From: Zestomonas carbonaria
Lineage (GTDB): Bacteria > Pseudomonadota > Gammaproteobacteria > Pseudomonadales > Pseudomonadaceae
Length of the DNA: 64,000 nucleotides
Assembly: GCF_904061905.1 (NCBI RefSeq)
Contig: NZ_CAJFCI010000030.1
Location: forward strand, 1 to 64,000
Reading direction: 5' to 3'
Below the pieces are notes generated by a model. That model made no database searches. It had not been told where the DNA came from and was given only the letters and a program-made list of their open reading frames with translations. Shown one piece after another: positions 17,103 through 30,510 of the stretch (position 1 is the stretch's first letter; each line of letters starts with the position of its first letter). A program made the translations under genes and the position numbers.

Positions 17103-17116
17103 GTCATTACGATGAC
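17103..17116 (-). promoter_or_regulatory. candidate toxin-antitoxin operator
   Basis: GTCATTACGATGAC has five-base inverted arms around a four-base centre. It sits directly upstream of the antitoxin ribosome site, where RelB-type repressors usually bind. The rest of 17117-17349 has a short CCACCT/AGGTGG hairpin at 17295-17311 but no gene that I can support. Confidence 0.45.
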
Positions 17117-17349
17117 ACTCTTGCGATTTTTTGGCAACCGCTCGATCACGATTGACGGGCATGAGGCTGATACCTGCCACCGTGCTGCTCAGGAATTTAT
17201 TAACAAACCTGTTAAGAGAATCTCGACCCACTCTGCCGATTGAAATTGACCCAGGCACACAGGGAACCGGGGGGCGCAACTAGGCAGATAGGTTCCACCT
17301 GTGCGAGGTGGTCAACAGGACCACTGATGAGCCTGTTGCCCCTGTTCAT

Positions 17350-17487
17350 TTACTTCGACTTCGCTGGTGGGTAGTTACCGCGACCACCTCCCGATTTGTT
17401 CCCCATGGTACTGGGCAAATTGGGGACGACCGGGCGAGGGGTCGGTTTGGGCGTCTGGCCGGTAGGGCTTTTAGGCTGCTTACTCAT
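17350..17487 (-). CDS. 45-aa Pro/Gly-rich small protein
   Basis: Starts MSKQPKSPTGQTPKPTPRP and ends in a GNKSGGGRGN / YPPAKSK tail. The start is supported by an almost ideal GGAGGTGGAT immediately before the ATG at 17487. Composition is basic and proline-rich, probably unstructured, with no membrane segment. It lies 14 bp after the stop of the Cys-rich frame below on the same strand, so the two look like an operon. I have an impression of similar short proteins in Pseudomonas accessory DNA. Function unknown. Confidence 0.65.
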   Translation of the reverse strand: MSKQPKSPTGQTPKPTPRPVVPNLPSTMGNKSGGGRGNYPPAKSK

Positions 17488-17501
17488 ATCCACCTCCAGA
17501 A

Positions 17502-17816
17502 TTAATAGGCCGCTACGTCGTCTTTGCATGCACCCTCAACACGGCATGCGCACTTGAACTCCACGTGGCACGCGTGATCTTTGCAGCGCATGGCTTGAGC
17601 TTCGCTGCCACCGTCCGGATACGCGCCAAAGTGTTTCTCATACAGCGCCACGGTTGAACAAAGGCGGGCGCTCTTCAACTCCTGATAGTCGTCCTTGCCG
17701 TAGATTCCGAAGTAGGGGTAGTGGTCAATGAAGCGACCAAAGACCTGCTGGCAGTCCTCACATAGAGTGGTGGGCTCATTGAGCTGAACGCATGACCCAG
17801 ACTTATGTTTAAGGCC
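17502..17816 (-). pseudogene. Cys-rich protein frame lacking a start codon
   Basis: About 104 codons read as a plausible protein: TTLCEDCQQVFGRFIDHYP, FGIYGKDDYQELKSARLC, then a Cys-rich tail (MRCKDHACHVEFKCACR, VEGACKDD). The CEDC pair and the later Cys/His set could bind a metal. The open frame runs back to a TGA just upstream of 17816 without meeting ATG, GTG or TTG; a GAGG lies just before a CTT at the point where a start would be expected. I read it as truncated or start-mutated beside the jetA remnant. Family not recognised. Confidence 0.5.
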
Positions 17817-17854
17817 TCAGTCTGAATTTGAGCACTGTCGAGTAGGGAAGCACG

Positions 17855-19306
17855 ATGAGCCTTTACGAAAAGCAAGCGCGCTACCGAAGACTGCATGGTG
17901 AGCAGGCGGCCTGGCGGCTGTACGCGCCGATTCTGCACCAATCATCTTGGCTTTCCTTGATGACCTGTTCTCCGAACAGGAGGTGTCTTACACCAAGGCG
18001 AGGGTTGCTCTGGAAGCAGAGCTACCCGCCTGGCAAGAAGCCTACGGCATACAGGACAACGCCAACGTCTACCTGCGTAACTGGATTCATGCCGGCTGGC
18101 TACGTGAGCATGATGACCGTTTAACCTGCACCGATGCCTTTGAGCAGGCGTTGCGTTTTGTCCACGGCTTGGAACAACGGGACAGCAGTGCCACTGCCTC
18201 ACACCTGCGCATTGTCCAAGATGCAGTGCGAGATCTGTCGGTGGCACTGAGCCCAAATCCGGAAGAGCGCTTGCGCGTGCTCGAAAACCGAGTGGAGGAA
18301 CTGAATGAAGAAATCCGGCTGCTAAAGGCCGGCGTAGTGCCAGAGCTGTCCAGCGCGGAACAGCGTGAGCGGATTCGAGGGATCTATCAGCTAGCCTCGG
18401 TGCTGACCGGCGACTTCCGGCATCTGGAAGATGAGATTCGCTTGCTGGATCAGACCCTGCGAGTGCAGATGATCGAGCCGGAAGGAGGCCGGGGTACAGT
18501 CCTCAGGCACTGCTCGACCGTGAGGATATATTGCTCCAAACCGATGCAGGGCAAGCCTTTGACGGCGCCTTCCGGCTGCTCTGCGATGAGCACCGTAGCG
18601 TCGAATTCCGCAAACAGATGCGGTCGATCCTAGAAAGACCTGCGGCTCATCAGCACCTAAACCACGAGGAGACGTACTTTCCGCCCATTTGGTGCGTGAG
18701 CTAAATGGCGAAAGCCAGCGAGTGATCGCCGTGCGCCGACGCACCCAGGAAAGCTTGCGCGCCTTCATCGAGAGTGGCGCCCAGCAAGAGCGTCGAGCGG
18801 TAGAGCGAGTGTTGCGTCAACTGGAAAAGCTGGCGGTGACGTTCAAGGATCAAGATGTTGGCCTGCGAACCCCACTGGCGGTGTGTTTACCGAGCGGCAG
18901 TTTCACGGTGCGCTCACCTTCGAGCATTCGCCTACGCTTGCCAGGAGAACGCTTGGATACCGGCCAGGTGGTCGCACACACCAACAACAGTAGCGCCAGC
19001 GACACCATGCTCGAAAGTCTGGAGACGGTGCAGATCCTGGAGGTCGCCATCGGCTTGCGCGTGCTGCTCGACGCCAACGGGCCAATGACTGTAGGCCAAC
19101 TGCTCGGGCACAGGCCCATTCAAGGTGGCCTGGAGGAACTGGTCGCCCATGTGCGCATCGCTAAGGCAGTCGACGCCATCTCATTGGAGGGTCGCGAACA
19201 GGTTCTTGTGAGCGACCGTGATAGCCAACAAATTCTTGCCGGTATCCCCCAGTTGCTACCTAGCGCAGATCGATTTCCCGAGGATCTGGAGACGCTTGCC
19301 CTATGA
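17855..19306 (+). pseudogene. jetA: jetA (Wadjet type I, DUF3375, MukF/MksF-like) broken by three frameshifts
   Basis: The kleisin-like subunit of a Wadjet/MksBEFG-type plasmid-defence condensin. The start SLYEKQARYRRLHGEQAAW (ATG 17855, AGGGAAG upstream) is intact. The reading frame then drops one base near 17921 (WRL | RADSAPIILAFLDDLF), again at 18504 (VL | QALLDREDILLQTDAGQAF) and again in a T run at 18678-18680 (EETYF | SAHLVRELNGE). It continues to the natural end FPEDLETLAL. Restoring three bases gives about 484 residues, the family length. Each fragment retains coding sequence, so decay is recent or the calls are sequencing errors. The stop overlaps jetB by ATGA. Confidence 0.82.
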
Positions 19307-19716
19307 GTGATAAAGACGACCAGATTGCAACGGCCCCGTCGCTATTCGACCAATTCCGCCCAGCCGAGACGCCAGCAGCAACTGAATGGGAGCAGCCCTC
19401 CGAAGAGTTGGATACCCGCCTGCCCGAGGACAACATCGCGTTGGCCGATGGAGACGAGGGCCTCGATACCACCGAGCTCTCGATCACCGGCAAGAGTGAA
19501 ACCGGGAGCATGCCGGGTGATGCCCGTCGAGCAATGCGCTACTTGCTCAACACTGGTGTGGTGAGGGAAGAGAAGAAGCGCCTAACCTTCGAGAGCCTGT
19601 GCCGCCACGAGAAGCTGATCGGCGAGCATCTCGGCAACATGTACCTATACATGCTGCTCGACCAGAAAGCCGGCATATCTAAAAGCCTGATCTACAAAGA
19701 AAGACCCCGGCGCTAG
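19303..19716 (+). pseudogene. jetB: jetB (Wadjet type I, DUF4194, MukE/MksE-like), 3' truncated
   Basis: Second subunit of the Wadjet condensin. The first part (SLFDQFRPAETPA, DARRAMRYLLNTGVVREEKK, GEHLGNMYLYMLLDQKAGI) matches the N-terminal half of the DUF4194 family. The homology ends near 19680, and the frame then reads SKSLIYKERPRR through the stem of a terminator. The family is normally near 200 aa or more, so the C-terminal winged-helix part is missing. jetC (SMC ATPase) and jetD (nuclease) are absent; gyrB follows at once. The system cannot function from this locus. Confidence 0.78.
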
Positions 19717-19724
19717 GCCGGGGT
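19704..19724 (-). terminator. intrinsic terminator for the gyrB transcript
   Basis: ACCCCGGC (19704-19711) pairs with GCCGGGGT (19717-19724) around GCTAG. On the minus strand the stem is followed by CTTTCTTTG, about 70 bp after the gyrB stop. It overlaps the fused tail of truncated jetB, so it marks the right edge of the accessory island. Confidence 0.75.
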
Positions 19725-19791
19725 AGTGACAGAAATTGTCATGACAATAACTCGTGAAATCATGCCAATTAACCTGTCCGTCGACAGAAAA

Positions 19792-23308
<3,517 letters not shown>

Positions 23309-23331
23309 TTAGGTTGGCTGCGCCCTCAGGC

Positions 23332-24435
23332 TCACAGGCGCATGGGCATGACGACGTAGGCCGACTCGTCGTTGTCCGCTTCCTGCAACAGAGCACTGCT
23401 GTTGGCGTCGGACATGGTCAGGCGCACCTGGTCGGTCCCCATCACGCCCAGCACGTCGAGCAGATAGCTTACGTTGAAGCCGATCTCCAGCGAACCGCCG
23501 TTGTAGTCGACCACCACTTCCTCTTCGGCTTCTTCCTGCTCCGGGTTGTTGGCCTGGATCTTCAACAGGCCAGCCGACAATTGCAGGCGGATACCACGAT
23601 ATTTTTCGTTGGAGAGGATCGCGGTGCGGCTGAACGCTTCGCGCAGCGCCTGGCGATCGCCGACCACCAGCTTGTCGCCACCGCGCGGCAGCACGCGCTC
23701 GTAATCGGGGAACTTGCCGTCCACCAGCTTGGAGGTGAAGGTGAACTCACCAGTGGTGGCACGAATGTGATGCTGGCCGAGGACGACGCTGACGCTGCCG
23801 TCCTGCTCGGTGAGCAGGCGGGCCAGTTCGAGGATGCCCTTGCGCGGCACGATCACCTGGTGGCGCTCGGTCTGCTCGATGCCCGCTTCCACGGCGCACA
23901 ACGCCAGGCGATGGCCATCGGTGGCCACGGCACGCAGGAGGCCGGTCTGCACTTCCAGGAGCATGCCGTTGAGGTAGTAGCGCACATCCTGCTGGGCCAT
24001 GGCGAAGCTGGTGCGCTCGATCAGGCGACGCAGCTTGCTCTGCACCATGCTGAAGGTCAGCGAGCCCGGGCCTTCCTCGACGCTCGGGAAATCGTTGGCC
24101 GGCAGGGTCGACAGGGTGAAGCGGCTGCGTCCGGCCTTGACCACCAGTTTCTGGTCGTCGAGCTTGATGTCGATCAACGCGTCGTTGGGCAGGCTCTTGC
24201 AGATATCCATCAGCTTGCGCGCCGGTACGGTGATCTCGCCCGGTTCGGCCGGCTCTTCGAGCGTGACGCGGCCGACCAGCTCGACCTCCAGGTCAGTACC
24301 GGTCAGCGATAGCTGCTGCCCTTCGACCACCAGCAGGACGTTGGAAAGAACCGGCAAGGTCTGGCGGCGTTCGACGACGCCAGCGACCAGTTGCAGGGGT
24401 TTCAACAGAGCTTCGCGTTGAATGGTGAAATGCAT
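23332..24435 (-). CDS. dnaN: DNA polymerase III beta subunit (sliding clamp)
   Basis: Ring-shaped processivity clamp. The 367-aa length and the start MHFTIQREALLKPLQLVAGV are standard, as are NVLLVVEGQQLSLTGTDLEV and the C-terminal YVVMPMRL that shapes the ligand pocket. Three repeated clamp domains of about 120 residues fit the length. It lies 34 bp from the dnaA stop and 23 bp before recF on the same strand. Confidence 0.98.
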   Translation of the reverse strand: MHFTIQREALLKPLQLVAGVVERRQTLPVLSNVLLVVEGQQLSLTGTDLEVELVGRVTLEEPAEPGEITVPARKLMDICKSLPNDALIDIKLDDQKLVVKAGRSRFTLSTLPANDFPSVEEGPGSLTFSMVQSKLRRLIERTSFAMAQQDVRYYLNGMLLEVQTGLLRAVATDGHRLALCAVEAGIEQTERHQVIVPRKGILELARLLTEQDGSVSVVLGQHHIRATTGEFTFTSKLVDGKFPDYERVLPRGGDKLVVGDRQALREAFSRTAILSNEKYRGIRLQLSAGLLKIQANNPEQEEAEEEVVVDYNGGSLEIGFNVSYLLDVLGVMGTDQVRLTMSDANSSALLQEADNDESAYVVMPMRL

Positions 24436-24469
24436 GGTCTAGTCCCTTGCCTCATGGGCTGCGTTGGAA

Positions 24470-25939
24470 TCAGGTGGTCAGGGTGCGCAGCAGGTTCTTG
24501 TAATCCTCGCGGATATCCGCGTCGGCTTCCCTAAGTTCAGCAATCTTACGGCATGCATGCAATACCGTGGTGTGATCGCGACCGCCGAAGGCATCGCCAA
24601 TCTCCGGCAGGCTGTGGTTGGTCAGTTCCTTGGACAGCGCCATGGCAACCTGGCGCGGCCGGGCGATCGATCGCGAACGACGCTTGGAGAGCAGATCGGC
24701 GATCTTGATCTTGTAGTACTCGGCCACCGTGCGCTGGATGTTGTCGACGCTGACCAGTTTGTCTTGCAGGGCCAGCAGATCCTTGAGGGATTCACGGATC
24801 AGCTCGATGGTGATGTCGCGGCCCATGAAGTGCGAGTGGGCAATGACCCTTTTCAGGGCTCCTTCGAGTTCCCGCACGTTGGAACGGATGCGCTGGGCGA
24901 TGAAGAAGGCGGCATCGTGGGGCAGGTCGATCTTCGCCTGCTCGGCCTTCTTCATCAGGATCGCCACCCGGGTCTCCAGCTCCGGCGGCTCCACCGCCAC
25001 GGTCAGGCCCCAGCCGAAGCGCGACTTCAGGCGTTCCTCCAGGCCCTCGATCTCCTTTGGATAGCGGTCGCTGGTGAGGATCACCTGCTGGCCGCCTTCG
25101 AGCAGGGCGTTGAAGGTGTGGAAGAACTCCTCCTGGGAGCGCTCCTTCTTGGCGAAGAACTGGATGTCGTCGATCAACAGGGCGTCGACCGAGCGATAGA
25201 AACGCTTGAACTCGTTGATCGCGTTGAGTTGCAGCGCCTTGACCATGTCGGCGACGAAGCGCTCGGAATGCAGGTAGACCACCTTGGCATTCGGGTTCTT
25301 CTTCAGCAGGTGGTTACCCACCGCGTGCATCAGGTGGGTCTTGCCGAGGCCGACGCCGCCATAGAGGAACAGCGGGTTGTAGCCGTGCTTGGGATTGTCC
25401 GCCACCTGCCAGGCCGCCGCGCGGGCCAACTGGTTGGACTTGCCCTCGACGAAATTCTCGAAGGTGAAGGTTCGGTTCAGGTAGCTGGTGTGCTTGAGTG
25501 CGCCTTCCACCTGTACCGAGCGCTCGGTACGCAATGCGGGACTGGCCGGAGCGCTGGCCACCGCCATGGGGTCGGGGTTGGCACGCGCCGCATCCACCGG
25601 CAGGCCATCCACGACCTGGCGAACCGGCGCCGGGGTGGCCACGGGCATCGCCGGCGCAACGACCGGTGCCGGACTACGCATCGCCGCAGCACTGCGCTTG
25701 CTGCCTATTAATAAGGAAAGCGCGGGGGCGAGTCCCTGGCTGCGTTCGCTGAGCAATTCGAGCAGGCGGCCCAGGTATTTCTCGTTCACCCAGTCGAGCA
25801 CGAAACGGTTCGGTGCGTAGACGCGCAGCTCATCGCTGGCCGCCTCGACCTGCAACGGACGAATCCAGGTATTGAACTGCTGGGCAGGGAGTTCATCGCG
25901 GAGAAGCTCGATGCACTGCTGCCAAAGTTCCACTGACAC
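24470..25939 (-). CDS. dnaA: chromosomal replication initiator DnaA
   Basis: Initiator ATPase that binds DnaA boxes and melts oriC. From GTG 25939 ([17 protein letters not shown]) it has 489 aa: domain I to about 80, a short Ala/Pro-rich linker to about 150, the AAA+ core with Walker A GGVGLGKT (194-201) and IDDIQFF, and the C-terminal DNA-binding signature [15 protein letters not shown]. The linker is shorter than in PAO1, whose DnaA I recall as 514 aa. A frame opening at 26026 would add residues encoded across a DnaA box; family alignment and the GGGGGAT before GTG support the later start. Confidence 0.97.
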   Translation of the reverse strand: MSVELWQQCIELLRDELPAQQFNTWIRPLQVEAASDELRVYAPNRFVLDWVNEKYLGRLLELLSERSQGLAPALSLLIGSKRSAAAMRSPAPVVAPAMPVATPAPVRQVVDGLPVDAARANPDPMAVASAPASPALRTERSVQVEGALKHTSYLNRTFTFENFVEGKSNQLARAAAWQVADNPKHGYNPLFLYGGVGLGKTHLMHAVGNHLLKKNPNAKVVYLHSERFVADMVKALQLNAINEFKRFYRSVDALLIDDIQFFAKKERSQEEFFHTFNALLEGGQQVILTSDRYPKEIEGLEERLKSRFGWGLTVAVEPPELETRVAILMKKAEQAKIDLPHDAAFFIAQRIRSNVRELEGALKRVIAHSHFMGRDITIELIRESLKDLLALQDKLVSVDNIQRTVAEYYKIKIADLLSKRRSRSIARPRQVAMALSKELTNHSLPEIGDAFGGRDHTTVLHACRKIAELREADADIREDYKNLLRTLTT

Positions 25940-26003
25940 GCGATATCCCCCGGATCGTCCACGACGCAAAAAACAGCCGTCATTGTAGCCGCCATCACCC
26001 CAC

Positions 26004-26351
26004 TTATCCACATGAAGATTCGGCATAGCACAAGGAAAATCAAAGCCTTAATCCAGATAAGGCTGACCTGGCAAGTCGTCATGAAAGGGTGTGGATAACC
26101 GGCCGTGAACCCATGGGACAGCCGACGGGATAAGCCCGTGGACAACCTTCGTGTGGATAAGGCGTCGATCCATCCCCAGCCTGTCCCCACCTCGCACACA
26201 TCCAGGACACGGCTTGTCGACAGACTTCTACCACGACGAATGCCGCACGGGCATTGGCCTCGGAAGGGTTTTCCACAGATCGGGGCCTGCCTAATGCATT
26301 ACAAGCTCTACAGAAAAGCTTTAATACATTTCTCTCTTTATTCTTATTTGC
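26004..26351. other. oriC: oriC between dnaA and rpmH
   Basis: Perfect DnaA boxes TTATCCACA occur at 26004-26012, and in inverse at 26090-26098 and 26152-26160. Weaker boxes are TTTTCCACA at 26269-26277 and CGTGGACAA near 26138-26146. They are followed by an AT-rich tract (26311-26351) starting AAGCTTTAATACATTTCTC, the likely unwinding element. The arrangement matches the Pseudomonas dnaA-side origin. No gene is seen from 25940 to 26460. Confidence 0.93.
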
Positions 26352-26371
26352 ACGGAAAGGCTGGTTGGAAA

Positions 26372-26400
26372 TTGACCTGACCTGCGGCTTTCTCTAGAAT
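26372..26400 (+). promoter_or_regulatory. sigma-70 promoter of rpmH
   Basis: TTGACC (26372-26377) and TAGAAT (26395-26400) are separated by 17 bases. The predicted start leaves a leader of about 55 bases before rpmH. It abuts the AT-rich part of oriC. Confidence 0.75.
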
Positions 26401-26460
26401 TGCCGGTCTCTTAAAACGGGGGCCATTCCGGCCCGCAGTCGATCACCCAGGTAACACGTC

Positions 26461-26595
26461 ATGAAACGTACTTTCCAACCCAGCACCCTCAAGCGCGCTC
26501 GCACCCACGGTTTCCGTGCTCGCATGGCCACCAAGAACGGCCGTCAAGTCCTGTCGCGTCGTCGCGCCAAAGGCCGCAAGCGCCTGACTGTCTGA
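26461..26595 (+). CDS. rpmH: 50S ribosomal protein L34
   Basis: The complete 44-residue L34, [18 protein letters not shown] to AKGRKRLTV, is very basic as expected. It is the first gene of the rpmH-rnpA-yidD-yidC cluster, with a good promoter upstream. Too short for a usual frame cutoff but unambiguous. Confidence 0.99.
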   Translation: MKRTFQPSTLKRARTHGFRARMATKNGRQVLSRRRAKGRKRLTV

Positions 26596-26608
26596 TCATT
26601 CAGTCCCG

Positions 26609-27013
26609 GTGGTGAGTCAAGACTTCGGTCGAGAAAAGCGCCTGCTGACTCCTCGACAGTTCAAAGCGGTCTTCGACTCTCCCAGCGCCAAGGTTCCCGG
26701 CAAGAACGTCCTGCTTCTCGCCCGCCAGAACGACCTGGACCATCCCCGCCTGGGGTTGGTCATCGGCAAGAAGAGCGTCAAGCTCTCGGTCGAACGCAAT
26801 CGCCTCAAACGCGTTATCCGCACTTCGTTCCGCCTCAACCAGGACAGCCTGGCCGGGTGGGACATCGTGGTGGTGGCGCGCAAGGGGATTGCCGATCAGG
26901 AAAACGCCGAGCTCGCCCAGCACTTCGGCAAGCTCTGGAAGCGTCTGGCGCGCAACAAGCAAACCGTGGAATCCCCGCCCCCGGTCGGCAAAAGCGACGG
27001 TCACCATGCGTAA
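26609..27013 (+). CDS. rnpA: ribonuclease P protein component
   Basis: Protein subunit that helps RNase P RNA mature tRNA 5' ends. The 134-aa basic protein has the family RNR motif region [18 protein letters not shown] and the core [17 protein letters not shown] 26609 and GTG 26612 are both possible starts (VVSQDFG or VSQDFG). It follows rpmH by 13 bp, and its end overlaps yidD. Confidence 0.97.
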   Translation: MVSQDFGREKRLLTPRQFKAVFDSPSAKVPGKNVLLLARQNDLDHPRLGLVIGKKSVKLSVERNRLKRVIRTSFRLNQDSLAGWDIVVVARKGIADQENAELAQHFGKLWKRLARNKQTVESPPPVGKSDGHHA

Positions 27014-27251
27014 ACTGGCGCTCGTTCCGATCCAGTTCTACCGCTACGCCATCAGTCCGCTGATGGCCAGCCATTGTCGCTTCTATCCAAGCTGTTCCTG
27101 CTATGCCTACGAGGCCATCGACCAGCATGGCCTCCTGCGCGGCGGCTGGCTGACCCTTCGCCGGCTCGGCCGCTGCCACCCCTGGCACCCCGGGGGCTAT
27201 GATCCGGTGCCTCCCGTTACCTCATCCCGACCCACTTCGATGGCCGAGTAA
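27006..27251 (+). CDS. yidD: membrane protein insertion efficiency factor YidD
   Basis: A small 81-aa protein thought to aid YidC-dependent membrane insertion. It has the family core [20 protein letters not shown], then CSCYAYEAI and [18 protein letters not shown] with its conserved cysteines. The ATG at 27006 overlaps the end of rnpA, and yidC begins two bases after its stop, so translation is likely coupled. Confidence 0.96.
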   Translation: MRKLALVPIQFYRYAISPLMASHCRFYPSCSCYAYEAIDQHGLLRGGWLTLRRLGRCHPWHPGGYDPVPPVTSSRPTSMAE

Positions 27252-27253
27252 TC

Positions 27254-28936
27254 ATGGATATCAAACGCTCGATCCTGATCGTCGCCCTGGCAATCGTGTC
27301 CTACCTGATGGTCCTTCAATGGAACCAGGACTACGGACAAGCCGCCCTGCCGCCCACCAGCAACGCCGCTACCGCCAGCGCACCCGCCTTGCCGGAGGGA
27401 TCGACCACGTCACAGAACGATGCCGACGTCCCGGTCCCGGCCACGCAGGGCGAGGCCGATGCCTCGCTGCCCAGCGTCTCGGCGGTTGCAGCCAATAGCC
27501 AGTTGATCCAGGTGAAAACCGACGTGCTCGACCTGGCCATCGATCCGCGCGGCGGTGATGTGGTCCAACTGACCCTGCCGCAATACCCGCGTCGCCAGGA
27601 TCGCCCGGACGTACCCTTCCAGTTGTTCGACAACGGTGGCGAGCGCCTCTATCTGGCGCAGAGCGGCCTGACCGGCAACAACGGCCCTGACGCCCGTCCT
27701 TCCGGCCGCCCGCTCTATGCCAGCGCCCAGCGCGCGTACCAACTGGCGGACGGCCAGGATCAACTGGTGGTCGAACTGACCTTCAGCGACGCCGGGGTCA
27801 ACTACGTCAAGCGCTTCACCTTCACTCGCGGCCAGTACGACTTCACCGTCGGCTACAAGATCGACAACCAGAGTGGCCAGCCATGGAGCGGCAACCTGTT
27901 CGCCCAGCTCAAGCGTGACAACAGCGGCGATCCGTCCTCGACCACCGCCACCGGCACCGCGACCTACCTGGGCGCCGCGCTGTGGACGCCGTCCGAGCCC
28001 TACAAGAAAGTGTCCATGAAGGACATGGACAAGCAGGGCCTGAAGGAAACCGTGGAAGGCGGCTGGGTCGCCTGGCTGCAGCACTACTTCGTCACCGCCT
28101 GGATTCCCGCCAAGGACAGCAACAACGTCCTGCAGACCCGCAAGGACGGCCAGGGCAACTACATCATCGGCTTCACCGGCCCGACCCTCAGCGTCGCCGC
28201 CGGCAGCCAGGCCGAAACCAGCGCCACCCTGTACGCCGGCCCGAAGATCCAGAAGCACCTGAAGGAACTGTCCCCGGGCCTGGAACTGACCGTCGACTAC
28301 GGCATCCTCTGGTTCATCGCCCAGCCGATCTTCTGGTTGCTGGAACATATCCACAGCCTGCTCGGCAACTGGGGCTGGTCGATCATCGTCCTGACCATCA
28401 TCATCAAGCTGGCCTTCTTCCCGCTGTCGGCCGCCAGCTACAAGTCGATGGCGCGCATGCGCGCGGTGTCGCCGAAGCTGCAATCGCTGAAGGAGCAGTA
28501 CGGCGACGACCGCCAGAAGATGTCCCAGGCGATGATGGAGCTGTACAAGAAGGAGAAGATCAACCCGCTGGGCGGCTGCCTGCCGATCCTGGTCCAGATG
28601 CCGGTGTTCCTCGCCCTCTACTGGGTGCTGCTGGAAAGCGTCGAGATGCGCCAGGCGCCCTGGCTGCTGTGGATAACCGACCTGTCGATCAAGGACCCGT
28701 ACTTCCTGCTGCCGATCATCATGGGCGCCACCATGTTCATCCAGCAGCAGCTCAACCCGACTCCGCCGGACCCGATGCAGGCCAAGGTGATGAAGCTGAT
28801 GCCGATCATCTTCACCTTCTTCTTCCTGTGGTTCCCGGCCGGTCTTGTGCTGTACTGGGTGGTCAACAACATCCTGTCGATCGCCCAGCAGTGGTACATT
28901 ACCCGCAAGATCGAGGCAGCCAGCAAGCCGGCCTGA
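27254..28936 (+). CDS. yidC: membrane protein insertase YidC
   Basis: Inner-membrane insertase/chaperone, acting with or without SecYEG. The 560-aa protein starts [20 protein letters not shown] (TM1), has a large periplasmic domain (about 60-340) and then five TM segments with the core [20 protein letters not shown] and [20 protein letters not shown]. It ends KIEAASKPA. It sits two bases after yidD and is followed by an intrinsic terminator. Confidence 0.98.
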   Translation: MDIKRSILIVALAIVSYLMVLQWNQDYGQAALPPTSNAATASAPALPEGSTTSQNDADVPVPATQGEADASLPSVSAVAANSQLIQVKTDVLDLAIDPRGGDVVQLTLPQYPRRQDRPDVPFQLFDNGGERLYLAQSGLTGNNGPDARPSGRPLYASAQRAYQLADGQDQLVVELTFSDAGVNYVKRFTFTRGQYDFTVGYKIDNQSGQPWSGNLFAQLKRDNSGDPSSTTATGTATYLGAALWTPSEPYKKVSMKDMDKQGLKETVEGGWVAWLQHYFVTAWIPAKDSNNVLQTRKDGQGNYIIGFTGPTLSVAAGSQAETSATLYAGPKIQKHLKELSPGLELTVDYGILWFIAQPIFWLLEHIHSLLGNWGWSIIVLTIIIKLAFFPLSAASYKSMARMRAVSPKLQSLKEQYGDDRQKMSQAMMELYKKEKINPLGGCLPILVQMPVFLALYWVLLESVEMRQAPWLLWITDLSIKDPYFLLPIIMGATMFIQQQLNPTPPDPMQAKVMKLMPIIFTFFFLWFPAGLVLYWVVNNILSIAQQWYITRKIEAASKPA

Positions 28937-28965
28937 TACGGCCCGCCACACCGCTGACCTGAACG

Positions 28966-28991
28966 CAAACGCCCCCTCGAGGGGCGTTTTG
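28966..28991 (+). terminator. intrinsic terminator after yidC
   Basis: AAACGCCCC pairs with GGGGCGTTTT around a CTCGA centre, 30 bp after the yidC stop. The T tract is TTTT followed by GCTATCC. It should separate the rpmH-yidC transcript from mnmE. Confidence 0.8.
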
Positions 28992-29021
28992 CTATCCGCC
29001 TTTTCTCTTCGAGACGCCGCC

Positions 29022-30389
29022 ATGAACACAGTCCGCGAAACCATTGCCGCCGTCGCCACCGCACAGGGCCGTGGCGGCGTTGGCATCGTGCGGGTCTCCG
29101 GGCCACGCGCACGGGCCATCGCCATCACCCTGAGCGGCATCGAGCCCAGGCCGCGACATGCCCACTACGGCCCCTGGCACGACGACTCCGGCGAGGTGAT
29201 CGACGAAGGCCTGCTGTTGTACTTCCCGGGCCCGAACTCGTTCACCGGCGAGGATGTGCTCGAGTTGCAGGGCCACGGTGGCCCGGTGGTACTCGACATG
29301 CTGCTGCGCCGCTGCCTGGAGCTGGGCGCGCGGCAGGCCCGTCCTGGCGAATTCAGCGAGCGCGCCTTCCTCAACGACAAGCTCGACCTGGCCCAGGCCG
29401 AAGCCATCGCCGACCTGATCGAGGCCAGTTCCGAGCAGGCCGCGCGCAACGCCCTACGCTCACTGCAAGGGGAGTTCTCGCGGCGCGTGCACGAACTGAC
29501 CGAACAGTTGATCGCCCTGCGCATCTACGTCGAGGCGACCATCGACTTTCCCGAGGAGGAAATCGACTTCCTCGCCGATGGCCACGTGCTCAGCCTGCTC
29601 GAAGCGCTGCGCGGCAACTTATCCACAGTGCTGCACGAGGCCGGCCAGGGCGCCCTGCTGCGCGACGGCATGAACGTGGTGATCGCCGGCCGGCCAAATG
29701 CCGGCAAGTCCAGCCTGCTCAACGCCCTGGCCGGGCGTGAAGCGGCGATCGTCACCGACATCGCCGGCACCACCCGCGACGTGCTGCGCGAACATATCCA
29801 CATCGACGGTATGCCGCTGCACGTGGTGGACACCGCCGGCCTGCGCGACACCCACGACAAGGTGGAACGGATCGGCGTCGAGCGCGCGCTGAAGGCGATC
29901 GGCGAAGCCGACCGCGTCCTCCTGGTGGTCGACGCCACCGCTGCGGAAGCCGCCGATCCCTTCGCCCTGTGGCCGGAATTCCTCGACCAGCGCCCCGATC
30001 CGGCGCGAGTCACCCTGATCCGCAACAAGGCCGACCTGTCCGGCGAACCGGTGGCCCTGCACACCAGCGCCGACGGGCATGTCACCATCAGCCTGTCCGC
30101 CATGTCCACGGCCGGACTCGACCTGCTGCGCGATCACCTGAAGGCCTGCATGGGCTACGAGCAGACCGCCGAAAGCGGCTTCAGCGCCCGCCGCCGCCAC
30201 CTCGAAGCACTGCGCCAGGCCCAGGCCTACCTCGACCATGGCCACGCCCAGCTTACCCAGGCCGGCGCTGGCGAGCTGCTTGCCGAAGACCTCCGCCAGG
30301 CCCAGCAGGCGCTCGGCGAGATTACCGGTGCCTTCAGCTCCGACGACCTGCTGGGACGGATCTTCTCCAGCTTCTGCATCGGCAAGTGA
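29022..30389 (+). CDS. mnmE: tRNA-5-carboxymethylaminomethyl-uridine GTPase MnmE
   Basis: GTPase that with MnmG modifies the wobble uridine of several tRNAs. The 455-aa protein starts [21 protein letters not shown]; a longer frame from 28845 reads through the terminator and is rejected. The folate-binding N domain precedes a G domain with [27 protein letters not shown] and NKADL. It ends FCIGK, the invariant C-terminal Cys motif. Partner mnmG lies about 500 bp downstream across an origin-like segment. Confidence 0.98.
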   Translation: MNTVRETIAAVATAQGRGGVGIVRVSGPRARAIAITLSGIEPRPRHAHYGPWHDDSGEVIDEGLLLYFPGPNSFTGEDVLELQGHGGPVVLDMLLRRCLELGARQARPGEFSERAFLNDKLDLAQAEAIADLIEASSEQAARNALRSLQGEFSRRVHELTEQLIALRIYVEATIDFPEEEIDFLADGHVLSLLEALRGNLSTVLHEAGQGALLRDGMNVVIAGRPNAGKSSLLNALAGREAAIVTDIAGTTRDVLREHIHIDGMPLHVVDTAGLRDTHDKVERIGVERALKAIGEADRVLLVVDATAAEAADPFALWPEFLDQRPDPARVTLIRNKADLSGEPVALHTSADGHVTISLSAMSTAGLDLLRDHLKACMGYEQTAESGFSARRRHLEALRQAQAYLDHGHAQLTQAGAGELLAEDLRQAQQALGEITGAFSSDDLLGRIFSSFCIGK

Positions 30390-30454
30390 CATCCCCGCAG
30401 GGCGTGCCACGCACCCGAAGAAGCCTCGTCCGCGCCATTTTTTCCTTACTGGGT

Positions 30455-30470
30455 CCCCGCGTTCGCGGGG
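30455..30470. repeat. CCCCGCG-tt-CGCGGGG extragenic palindrome
   Basis: A seven-base-arm hairpin within GGGTCCCCGCGTTCGCGGGGATGACG, 65 bp after mnmE (split: CCCCGCG 30455-30461, CGCGGGG 30464-30470). This type is widespread in Pseudomonas intergenic DNA and may end the mnmE transcript. Confidence 0.55.
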
Positions 30471-30510
30471 ATGACGGCTGAGCGGGGCCTTGCTTCCCCT
30501 CCCTGAACCC

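Noticed and set aside
17281..17320. CCACCT/AGGTGG hairpin as a terminator or attachment site
   Set aside because: No T tract on either strand and no second copy in the window.
17675..17941. 88-aa minus-strand open frame
   Set aside because: It overlaps the Cys-rich frame and the jetA start in the wrong phase; the other frame has the coding character.
25940..26026. Extended N-terminus of DnaA
   Set aside because: It would encode a DnaA box and lacks family similarity; GTG 25939 matches the known Pseudomonas start.
28845..29021. Upstream extension of mnmE
   Set aside because: It reads through the end of yidC and its terminator; the family start is at 29022.
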